Assembly: GCA_004376375.1 (NCBI GenBank)
Contig: SOJX01000026.1
Location: 1 to 54,502 of the forward strand
DNA from: Planctomycetota bacterium
Lineage (GTDB): Bacteria; Planctomycetota; E44-bin39
Length of the DNA stretch: 54,502 nucleotides
Direction of reading: 5' to 3'
In this document: piece after piece, positions 8,379 through 14,518 of the stretch
Numbering within the stretch: position 1 is the first letter of the stretch
How the letters are laid out: every line of letters begins with the position of its first letter
Notes under the pieces: model-generated
What the model was told of the DNA's origin: nothing
Databases searched by the model: none
Seen by the model: only the letters and a program-made list of their open reading frames with translations
Translations under genes and position numbers: made by a program

Positions 8379-9377
8379 CTACGCCACGTCGTGCTCGTCC
8401 TCGATGTTGCCGACGAGTTCTTCGATTATATCTTCGAGCGTAACCAGGCCCGCCGCTTTCCCCTCCGCGTCGAGAACAATCGCCTGGTGCAGCCGCTTGG
8501 ATTGGAAGTCCTTGAGCTGTGAGTCTATCTTGCGCTCAAAAGACGTGTAAATGGGCGGGCGCAGAATCTTTTTCAGAGAAAATTTATCGCCTTCTTCGAT
8601 ATGCCGGAAAAGGTCTTTCGCGTGGAGGATGCCGACGATTTCGTCTTTCTCCGTGCCGGTTACGGGAATCCTGGTCATGCCTTTATGCATAATCGTGTCA
8701 ATCGCCTGTTTCAGGCCGGAGTCTTCGGCGATTGTCACCATTTTATCCTTCGGCACCATCACCTCGCCGACTTTTTTGTCGTTCAGCGTGAAGACCCGCG
8801 CAAGCATCTTCCTTTCGTCTTCGGTTATGGTCCCGTCGTCCCATCCCATCTTTATGCACATGCGGATTTCCGACTCTGTCATAAGCGGCTTTTTCATCTT
8901 TCTTACGTCGATTCCGAGAAGCCGAAGCAGCAGGTTGGAAACAGAAGTCGCGAGCCATACGAACGGGCCCAGGATAAACACGAGGAACTTCATGATAGGC
9001 GCCGTCCAGAGCGATACCGGCTCGTTATAATACTTCGAGTAAATTTTCGGCGTAATGTCGGCGAATATCAGGATCACAATGGTGAGCACGGCGGTAACGT
9101 ATACGATCCCCCTGTTCCCCCAGATTGAGATTGCGAGCGCGGTCGCAATCGCGGACATCGCGATATTGACCAGGTTGTTGCCGAGAAGGATTGTCCCGAT
9201 AAGCTTTTCCGGTTTTGCGAGGACGCCCTCGATTATTTTCACCCTGCGTGGCTTGCTTTCGGCCATTACTCTCAGGCGGAGTTTGCTGACCACCATCAGC
9301 GCGGTCTCGGAGCCCGCGAAGAACGCCGACAGAAAAAGCAGGACAAGCAGAGCAATCGCCAGCAGGAATAGCGCCAT
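8379..9377 (-). CDS. CNNM/CBS-pair membrane protein, CorC-less
   Basis: The protein has 332 residues. Residues 1-140 form a DUF21/CNNM transmembrane domain: an N-terminal hydrophobic helix, then 'FFAGSETALMVVSKLRLR', then 'LLGNNLVNIAMSAIATALA', 'ADITPKIYSKYYNEP'. A linker with 'MTESEIRMCIKMGWDDGTI' leads to a CBS pair at about 195-325 ('VMVPKDKMVTI', 'GLVTLEDIIEELVGNIEDE'). The family is linked to Mg2+/Co2+ export or resistance. The usual C-terminal CorC_HlyC domain is absent, since the chain ends right after the second CBS motif. GGAGGT lies seven bases before the ATG. It is transcribed separately from its neighbours. Confidence 0.9.
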   Translation of the reverse strand: MALFLLAIALLVLLFLSAFFAGSETALMVVSKLRLRVMAESKPRRVKIIEGVLAKPEKLIGTILLGNNLVNIAMSAIATALAISIWGNRGIVYVTAVLTIVILIFADITPKIYSKYYNEPVSLWTAPIMKFLVFILGPFVWLATSVSNLLLRLLGIDVRKMKKPLMTESEIRMCIKMGWDDGTITEDERKMLARVFTLNDKKVGEVMVPKDKMVTIAEDSGLKQAIDTIMHKGMTRIPVTGTEKDEIVGILHAKDLFRHIEEGDKFSLKKILRPPIYTSFERKIDSQLKDFQSKRLHQAIVLDAEGKAAGLVTLEDIIEELVGNIEDEHDVA

Positions 9378-9436
9378 CTATAAACCTCCATGATTACGGA
9401 TGGAGTTCAGTAACCGTCTGCCTGACAGGATTGGTA

Positions 9437-10807
9437 TCAGGCCTTCAGCTTCTTGTGGAAATACCTGAACTGGTGGTACGAGAGGCCGAGTGAGCGCGCG
9501 GCCTGGGCCTGGTTTCCGCCCGCCGCTTCGAGCGCGTCCTTTATCAGCCGCTTCTTGAAATTCTCGACACGCGTCTCGAAGTCCTTGCCCTCGACGCTGA
9601 TTTCCTTTTTCGGAAGCATGCCGATGTCTTCGGGCGTTATCTCGTTCGTCGTATCGCGGTAGGCTGCGCGCTCGATCTTGTTCTTGAGCTCGCGGACGTT
9701 GCCGGGAAAATCGTATTCGCGGAGGAATTTGAGCGCTTCCTTCGACAGCCGCTTACCGCGGAAGGCGGGGATTTCCTTCATGAACTGGTTGAGAAAGTAG
9801 CGCGCAAGGACTTCGATGTCGCCCTCGCGTTCCCGCAGCGGCGGTACGCGGATGACCTCGAACGACAGCCGGTCGTAGAGGTCGCGCAGGAACTTGCCGG
9901 TCTCCATTTTTTTCTTCAGGTCCCGGTTGGTCGCCGCGATAATCCGCGCATCCGTTTTTGTCTCCGTCGAGCCGCCGACGCGCGTGAACGTCCCGTACTC
10001 GACGACGCGAAGAATCTTTTGCTGGAACGAAAGCGTCATGTTGCCTATCTCGTCGAGGAACAGCGTGCCGCCTTTGGCAAGCTCGAACTTCCCGTGGACG
10101 AGACTGTCCGCGCCGGTGAAGGAGCCCTTTTCGTGCCCGAAAAGCTCGCTCTCGAGAAGCGTGTCGGTGAACGCCGCGCAGTTGACGCACACCAGCGGAC
10201 GGTTCGGACCGCCGCAGGCGTGAATCAGCCGCGCGATGATTTCCTTGCCCGTCCCACGCTCGCCGACAAGGAGAACCGGCCGCGGTATCTTCGCGACGCG
10301 GTGCGAAAGCTCGATAACCTTCTGAATCTGCGGCGACTCGCCGACGATTTCATGTCGCGCGCGGTCGGCCTCGCGAAGCAGCACGTTCTGCTCGTCGAGC
10401 AGCCGGTTGCGGTGGATCAGACTGATAAGGTTCTTCATCTTGCCGAGCAGAGTCTTTACGCGCTCTTCCAGTTTTTTCCCGCGGACGAGAAAATCGGTCG
10501 CGCCCGCCTTGACGGCCTTGGCCGCGACGTTGACGTCGCCCTTGTCGGCCACGGCCACGATCGGAATTTCCTCGTCGACCAGCCGGAGCTCGGGAAGGAT
10601 GTCGAGCCCGCGGAGTTCGCCGTCGCCCAGGTTATAATCCACGAGCACGAGATCGTACGGCAGCCCCGAACTCAGCTTCAGCAGCAACTCTTTTGAATCT
10701 CCGACATGATGGACTTCGCAACCCTCGCCGATGGCGGCGGCGAATGTCTCGCCCAGCTTATGCAGGTCCTTTTCCGGCGTATCAAGAATCAGTACCCGTT
10801 TCGGCAT
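9437..10807 (-). CDS. Sigma-54-dependent response regulator, NtrC/PspF-like
   Basis: The protein has 456 residues. A receiver-like domain (1-125) has the phosphoacceptor Asp57 in 'LVLVDYN', but the usual acidic pair near residue 10 is reduced to one Asp (LILD). The AAA+ sigma-54 interaction domain (about 150-385) has Walker A GERGTGKE, the loop GSFTGA (a mild variant of GAFTGA) and Walker B GGTLFLDEIG. The C-terminal helix-turn-helix (about 425-455, 'GGNQAQAARSLGLSYHQFR') is close to the PspF type. It should activate sigma-54 promoters. No cognate histidine kinase is adjacent. GGGAGGT precedes the start. It is a candidate regulator of the sigma-54 promoters at 29343, 42604, 43739 and 44839. 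Confidence 0.92.
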   Translation of the reverse strand: MPKRVLILDTPEKDLHKLGETFAAAIGEGCEVHHVGDSKELLLKLSSGLPYDLVLVDYNLGDGELRGLDILPELRLVDEEIPIVAVADKGDVNVAAKAVKAGATDFLVRGKKLEERVKTLLGKMKNLISLIHRNRLLDEQNVLLREADRARHEIVGESPQIQKVIELSHRVAKIPRPVLLVGERGTGKEIIARLIHACGGPNRPLVCVNCAAFTDTLLESELFGHEKGSFTGADSLVHGKFELAKGGTLFLDEIGNMTLSFQQKILRVVEYGTFTRVGGSTETKTDARIIAATNRDLKKKMETGKFLRDLYDRLSFEVIRVPPLREREGDIEVLARYFLNQFMKEIPAFRGKRLSKEALKFLREYDFPGNVRELKNKIERAAYRDTTNEITPEDIGMLPKKEISVEGKDFETRVENFKKRLIKDALEAAGGNQAQAARSLGLSYHQFRYFHKKLKA

Positions 10808-11023
10808 TTCAACCTCCCGTGATTTCGCAGCATTTTATCATCTATATGAATAATTAGTAGGAAAATATGATAATTTTCACCATATTGTGAGCTTTTCCAC
10901 CATACCGCTGCTTTGCTGGATTTCGCATAATCCTTTTAGCCTCAATCAGATACGTAATTCGCGCATTATGGCATCGGATTTGATATATAGACAGCTAAAG
11001 ACCGAAGCGATTTCTCAAACATG

Positions 11024-11092
11024 GAGCCTGTAACAGAAGCTTTTCTCTCGCGGCTGGCTGTGAACGGCGATTGTTACAGGCTCACAGGAGGT
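11024..11092 (+). promoter_or_regulatory. Leader hairpin ending at the Shine-Dalgarno of the gene at 11098
   Basis: GAGCCTGTAACA (11024-11035) and TGTTACAGGCTC (11072-11083) are a perfect 12-bp inverted repeat enclosing 36 bases. The right arm ends two bases before AGGAGGT (11086-11092). A similar but shorter hairpin precedes the sister gene. This arrangement could control ribosome access. Confidence 0.55.
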
Positions 11093-11097
11093 AAAAG

Positions 11098-11637
11098 ATG
11101 TACGGTGCATCAGGAGCAGCAGGCATTACGAATGCAATCAACAACCTGAGCAGGGCGACGTCAAAGCGCGGCGGCTGGCGCATACGCAGGATAAGATGCA
11201 GCAATCCTGAAAAGAACATCCCGATGCAGATAAAGCTGCTCGGCTCGCGGCGCCCGGCGTGGAGAACGAAAGCGCTCCAGAGTCTTATCAGCACGACCTT
11301 CCGTGACGCCGGCCCGGAACAGGAGGCCTGGAAAAACTGGTATCGCGAAAACAGGGACCGCGAGCGCGCCGACTGGGCGTGCGACGCGCTTGAAAGAGCA
11401 GGCGTTTCCGTGTTAGGTCTCTCATTGGAGAGATTCATTCCGGCATGCATTGAAGCGCTCAGGAACGCGGCCGTACTCGTTCGCTCGGCAGCGTTTTATC
11501 TTCTGAAGCATTATACCGGCCGCAAGGCCCATTTTCCGGTACACGCAAACGCGCAAAAACGCGAGCCACACATTCAGGAATGGTTTGAGTGGTGGAATAC
11601 GAAAGGCATCAGAAATTCGAAGGGAGGAAAAAAATAG
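11098..11637 (+). CDS. Small basic HEAT-like helical protein, paralogue 1
   Basis: The protein has 179 residues. It is a tandem paralogue of the next gene. Both share a Gly-Gly-Trp-Arg N-terminus, the block 'IPMQIKLLGSRR', a 'NWYRENRDRERADWACDALE' segment and 'IPACIEALRNA...RSAAFYLLKHYTGR'. The helices have HEAT/ARM character, with a C-terminal aromatic motif (WFEWWNTKGI). There is no signal peptide or membrane segment. A strong AGGAGGT is placed five bases before the ATG and preceded by a 12-bp hairpin. It lies divergent to the NtrC-type activator. I do not recognise a named family; function unknown. Confidence 0.75.
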   Translation: MYGASGAAGITNAINNLSRATSKRGGWRIRRIRCSNPEKNIPMQIKLLGSRRPAWRTKALQSLISTTFRDAGPEQEAWKNWYRENRDRERADWACDALERAGVSVLGLSLERFIPACIEALRNAAVLVRSAAFYLLKHYTGRKAHFPVHANAQKREPHIQEWFEWWNTKGIRNSKGGKK

Positions 11638-11638
11638 A

Positions 11639-11666
11639 GACCGGTAATAGTGCCGGTCCACAGGAG
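11639..11666 (+). promoter_or_regulatory. Short leader hairpin and Shine-Dalgarno of the gene at 11674
   Basis: ACCGG, an 8-base loop (TAATAGTG) and CCGGT form a small hairpin, followed by CACAGGAGGT. This repeats in reduced form the hairpin-then-CACAGGAGGT layout of the first paralogue. Confidence 0.45.
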
Positions 11667-11673
11667 GTGAAGT

Positions 11674-12216
11674 ATGCACAATTACATTAGAGGCATTCAG
11701 ATCGCGCTCAACAATGTCAAGCGCGCAACGAGCAGGCGCGGCGGCTGGCGAATGAATGTCAAGAGAAACGGAAGTCCGGAGAAAAACATTCCGATGCAGA
11801 TAAAGCTGCTCGGCTCGCGCCGCCAGGCGTGGAGGATGAAGGCGCTGCTGAACCTCATCAGCACGACGTTCTGCGATTACGGAACGGACCAGGATGCCTG
11901 GTGGAGCTGGTATCGCAGGAACAAGGACCGCGAGCGCGCCGACTGGGCATGCGACGCACTGGAGGACGCGGGCGTCGAGGTGCTCGGCCTGTCGCTTGCG
12001 GAGTTCATTCCGGCCTGCATCGAGGCGCTGCGCCATGTACACAAAATCGTCCGCGCGGCGGCGTTCTATCTTCTGAAACACTATACCCGCAGGACGGCGC
12101 ATTTCCCCGTCTACGCGACCGCGGGCAACCGCGAGCCCCACGTCCGCGAATGGCGCAAATGGTGGAGCACCCGCGGCATCCACCGCCTCGGCGGCAACGG
12201 CGGCAACGGGCGGTAA
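11674..12216 (+). CDS. Small basic HEAT-like helical protein, paralogue 2
   Basis: The protein has 180 residues and is strongly similar along its whole length to the upstream gene: 'IPMQIKLLGSRRQAWRMKAL', 'RERADWACDALEDAGVEVLG', 'IPACIEALRHVHKIVRAAA'. The C-terminus is glycine/asparagine-rich. The pair arose by tandem duplication and both reading frames are intact, so both are probably in use. There are 36 bases between the genes, with their own hairpin and Shine-Dalgarno. No function can be assigned from motifs. Confidence 0.75.
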   Translation: MHNYIRGIQIALNNVKRATSRRGGWRMNVKRNGSPEKNIPMQIKLLGSRRQAWRMKALLNLISTTFCDYGTDQDAWWSWYRRNKDRERADWACDALEDAGVEVLGLSLAEFIPACIEALRHVHKIVRAAAFYLLKHYTRRTAHFPVYATAGNREPHVREWRKWWSTRGIHRLGGNGGNGR

Positions 12217-12294
12217 TGTTGTGTTTTGCTTGAAGTATGGCGGATACCATTTAGAATATAATTCCAATGAAATAACCGTCACTGGAGATAGATC

Positions 12295-12561
12295 ATGCCT
12301 GAAAATTACAAGGTCACGATCGAGGTCGACAAACTGACGAAGGAATGCCCGGCCGGGCACAGGCTCGGCGACAAGTGGGAAACGACCCGGCCGGACCAGC
12401 CGCTTACGATATGCCCGGTCGCGCTCACGGCCGTGTGGCAGAAAATCTATGCCATGCTCCTGGGCGCGGATTTCTGGTGGGCCGACGACCCCGACGTCGC
12501 GCTTTTTTCCTGCCCGGACGTGGGAATCGTCACATTCAAAATCTCCCGCGAAACTGTGTAA
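12295..12561 (+). CDS. TIGR04076-like small protein
   Basis: The protein has 88 residues. The pattern 'YKVTIEV...CPAGHRLGDKWE...ICPVALTAVWQKIYAMLLGA' and a closing 'CPDVGIVTFKIS' strand matches what I recall of the TIGR04076 family: short proteins with two or three conserved Cys and a Trp-rich centre. The three cysteines here (Cys19, Cys40, Cys77) are in such positions and may bind a metal. The biochemical role of the family is not known to me. A possible -10 (TATAAT) lies at 12257-12262 without a clear -35. Confidence 0.6.
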   Translation: MPENYKVTIEVDKLTKECPAGHRLGDKWETTRPDQPLTICPVALTAVWQKIYAMLLGADFWWADDPDVALFSCPDVGIVTFKISRETV

Positions 12562-12604
12562 GGGATACGGGATAAGGGGTAAGGGATAAGGGTCGTGGGT
12601 CGTT

Positions 12605-12760
12605 TTTATTGCGAATTGCGAATTGGAAATTGAGAATTGCGAATTGAGAATTGCCAATTGAGAATTGAAAATTTCAAATTAACAATATTCAATATTCAAT
12701 ACTCAATATTCAATACTCAATACTCAATACTCAATACGCAATTACCAATCTAAACTTTCT
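12605..12760. repeat. Long degenerate heptad repeat tract (AATTGAG / ACTCAAT types)
   Basis: A run of units such as AATTGCG, AATTGAG, AATTGCC changes gradually into ATTCAAT and ACTCAAT units, keeping a 7-bp period for about 150 bases. The preceding stretch (12562-12600) has GGATAAGGGGTAAGGG-like units. No gene is present between 12562 and 12914. Confidence 0.85.
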
Positions 12761-12765
12761 GACCC

Positions 12766-12797
12766 GGAACTCGGTACTTGGTACTCGGTACTCGGTT
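12766..12797. repeat. Heptad repeat (GGTACTC)n
   Basis: The units GGTACTT, GGTACTC, GGTACTC with a 7-bp period are the reverse-complement relatives of the GTACCGA tracts at 48490 and 54448. Confidence 0.8.
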
Positions 12798-12806
12798 CCC
12801 TTCAAT

Positions 12807-12835
12807 TTGCATAATCCGCAATCATGTTGTATAAT
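12807..12835 (+). promoter_or_regulatory. Sigma-70 type promoter for the pseudopilin gene
   Basis: TTGCAT (12807-12812) and TATAAT (12830-12835) are separated by 17 bp, about 80 bases before the start at 12915. Confidence 0.65.
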
Positions 12836-12914
12836 TAAGCAGAGGCGCGGGCGTTACTGCCACGTTCTTTTATCCGCACAGGCTCTTTGAAAACTCGAAA
12901 GGAGGTGATGATGC

Positions 12915-13472
12915 ATGGGGAAATTGCGTAACCGCGGGTTCACGCTTGTCGAAATCCTGGTCGTTATCGGTATCATAGTACTACTTGCCAGCCTTTCATA
13001 CGCTGGAATAATGTCGGCCATGGAGTACGCCAAGCGCTGCGCCTGCATCAGCAATCTCAGACAGATCGGTCTTGCCGCTCTCACTTATGCCCAGGAAAAC
13101 GATGCAAACATGTTTCCGTGGGCGGGTGAAGACGCGACCGCAGTCGACCACCTGAACATTCTCATCGAATCCAACGCGATGCTTACACCCGAGCTGTTCG
13201 TCTGCCCCGCCTCGAAGGGGAAAGTTCCCGCGAAGGAAGACGAGAATGGACGCTTCATTCTGACCGAAAAGAACTGCACGATCAGGTGCTCGAAAGTACC
13301 GCTTTCACCTGGTGACTACCCCAAGAAGATTCTCCTGGCCGACGCCCATATGAGAGGCAACGGCGACGATTCTTTCGGCGGTCACAAGGGCGGTATCTGC
13401 GTCTACCGGATCGGCGGCTCGTGCGAGTTCGTCAAGGTGAAGAAACTCCCTGACGGATGGGTCAAGCCGTAG
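12915..13472 (+). CDS. Type IV/II pseudopilin-like protein
   Basis: The protein has 185 residues. It carries a canonical class III leader: basic MGKLRNRG, then FTLVEILVVIGIIVLLASLS with Glu at +5, so a prepilin peptidase should cut after Gly8. The globular part starts with 'CACISNLRQIGLAALTYAQE', as in PVC-type H-X9-DG pseudopilins. Near the C-terminus 'GGHKGGICVYRIGG' is a reduced version of that motif. AGGAGGTGATG stands before the start; an overlapping ATG at 12911 is out of frame. It ends at TAG before a strong terminator. It probably forms part of a type II secretion-like pseudopilus. No secretion genes are near. Confidence 0.88.
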   Translation: MGKLRNRGFTLVEILVVIGIIVLLASLSYAGIMSAMEYAKRCACISNLRQIGLAALTYAQENDANMFPWAGEDATAVDHLNILIESNAMLTPELFVCPASKGKVPAKEDENGRFILTEKNCTIRCSKVPLSPGDYPKKILLADAHMRGNGDDSFGGHKGGICVYRIGGSCEFVKVKKLPDGWVKP

Positions 13473-13490
13473 GCATCACGCCTGAGAACG

Positions 13491-13524
13491 ACGGCGGCGC
13501 GATTATCGCGCCGCCGTTGTTTTA
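13491..13524 (+). terminator. Rho-independent terminator of the pseudopilin gene
   Basis: ACGGCGGCGCGA and TCGCGCCGCCGT form a perfect 12-bp stem with a TTA loop, followed by TGTTTTA. It starts 18 bases after the stop codon. Confidence 0.85.
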
Positions 13525-13525
13525 T

Positions 13526-13550
13526 GTAGGGGCGGGTCTCAGACCCGCCC
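13526..13550. repeat. Dispersed palindrome of the TGTAGGGGC family
   Basis: TGTAGG leads into the stem GGGCGGGTCT, one unpaired C, then AGACCCGCCC, followed by TTTTATG. Relatives with the same GTAGGGGC edge and different inner stems lie at 21823 and 27700. It may add to termination. Confidence 0.75.
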
Positions 13551-13612
13551 TTTTATGTAGGGGTAAAACAATACTTGCCAAAGCCTTCGAAAGGCATTAT
13601 GCTGAAAAAACC

Positions 13613-14287
13613 ATGGCCAAAACGAAAACCAGGAAAAACGTCCTGATGAAATTCTATCGCGCCCTTTTCGCGCGCTTCGGACACCGCGACTGGTGGCCGG
13701 GCTCCACCCCTTTTGAAGTCATGGTCGGGGCCGTGCTTACACAGAATACGAACTGGTCGAACGTCGAAAAGGCGATTCACAATCTCAAGAAAGCGCGCAA
13801 GCTCACACCGCACGCGATTAACCGTCTTTCAGAACGCGGGCTGGCCCGACTTATCCGCCCGAGCGGCTACTTCAACGTCAAGGCGAAGCGCCTGAAATCG
13901 CTTGTGCGCTGGTTCGTCGGCGAGTATCGCGGGAAAATCGAAAACTTTTCCGGAGTGCCGACTAAAAAACTTCGGGAAGAGCTGCTGGGGGTTTACGGTA
14001 TCGGCGAGGAAACCGCTGATTCTATTCTGTGTTATGCGCTTGAAAGGAAATCCTTCGTCGTCGATGCGTACACGAGGCGGGTCCTTTACCGCCACAGGCT
14101 GATAAAGGGAAAAGAGTCGTACGGGGAAATAAAAGAGCTGTTCGAATCCAGCCTGCCGAAAAGCCTGCCGCTGTACAACGATTTCCACGCCCAGATAGTC
14201 GCCGTCGGCCATCGCTACTGCACGCCGCGCAAGCCGAAGTGCGAAAAATGCCCGCTAAACAGTTTTCCCGTTAGAAAAGTTAAATAA
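13613..14287 (+). CDS. HhH-GPD DNA glycosylase, MagIII-like
   Basis: The protein has 224 residues. 'GAVLTQNTNWSNVEKAI' (39-55), the helix-hairpin-helix 'LLGVYGIGEETADSILC' (124-140) and the catalytic Asp151 in 'VVDAYTRRV' fit the endonuclease III superfamily. The Lys used for lyase activity in Nth is replaced (GIGEETA), as in MagIII 3-methyladenine glycosylases, so a monofunctional base-excision glycosylase is likely. The C-terminal iron-sulfur loop is incomplete: Cys203-X6-Cys210-X2-Cys213, but residue 219, where the fourth Cys is expected, is Pro. I chose ATG 13613, because upstream in-frame codons run through the palindromic repeat. The gene acts alone in its transcription unit. Confidence 0.85.
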   Translation: MAKTKTRKNVLMKFYRALFARFGHRDWWPGSTPFEVMVGAVLTQNTNWSNVEKAIHNLKKARKLTPHAINRLSERGLARLIRPSGYFNVKAKRLKSLVRWFVGEYRGKIENFSGVPTKKLREELLGVYGIGEETADSILCYALERKSFVVDAYTRRVLYRHRLIKGKESYGEIKELFESSLPKSLPLYNDFHAQIVAVGHRYCTPRKPKCEKCPLNSFPVRKVK

Positions 14288-14314
14288 GCTTCGCGCTGCA
14301 AAAGTGATAAGTTA

Positions 14315-14400
14315 ATAAGGGCTAAGGAGCTTCGCTTATTATTTAATAAAATCCTTATTTCTTATCACCTATCACTTATCACCTATCTCATATCTGTATC
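14315..14400. repeat. Heptad-like intergenic repeat (CTTATCAC / TAATAAG types)
   Basis: Units such as CTTATCACCTATCACTTATCACC recur with 7- to 8-bp spacing between the glycosylase and the transporter. Confidence 0.6.
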
Positions 14401-14428
14401 CCGTTTCCCCGGCGCATACTGTTTTCAT

Positions 14429-14457
14429 TTGACAGTTTTCAAACCGCCTGATACGAT
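14429..14457 (+). promoter_or_regulatory. Sigma-70 type promoter for the SLC12-type transporter
   Basis: TTGACA (14429-14434) and TACGAT (14452-14457) are spaced by 17 bp, 62 bp before the ATG at 14519. The short leader contains no recognisable riboswitch. Confidence 0.65.
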
Positions 14458-14518
14458 AACTGCGACCCGAGAGGGTGGTAGTACACGCCCATCAAAACGC
14501 CTCCAAGAGTGCCAGAGC

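Noticed and set aside
8379..9377. Truncated gene because the CorC_HlyC domain is missing.
   Set aside because: The frame closes cleanly after the CBS pair and CorC-less CNNM proteins exist, so it is described as a natural variant.
10969..10983. Sigma-54 promoter TGGCATCGGATTTGA upstream of the gene at 11098.
   Set aside because: The -24 half is good but the -12 half has GA instead of GC, so it is too weak to call.
14458..14518. Riboswitch in the leader of the SLC12-type transporter.
   Set aside because: The leader is only about 55 bases and lacks the conserved core of c-di-AMP, mini-ykkC or other classes I know.
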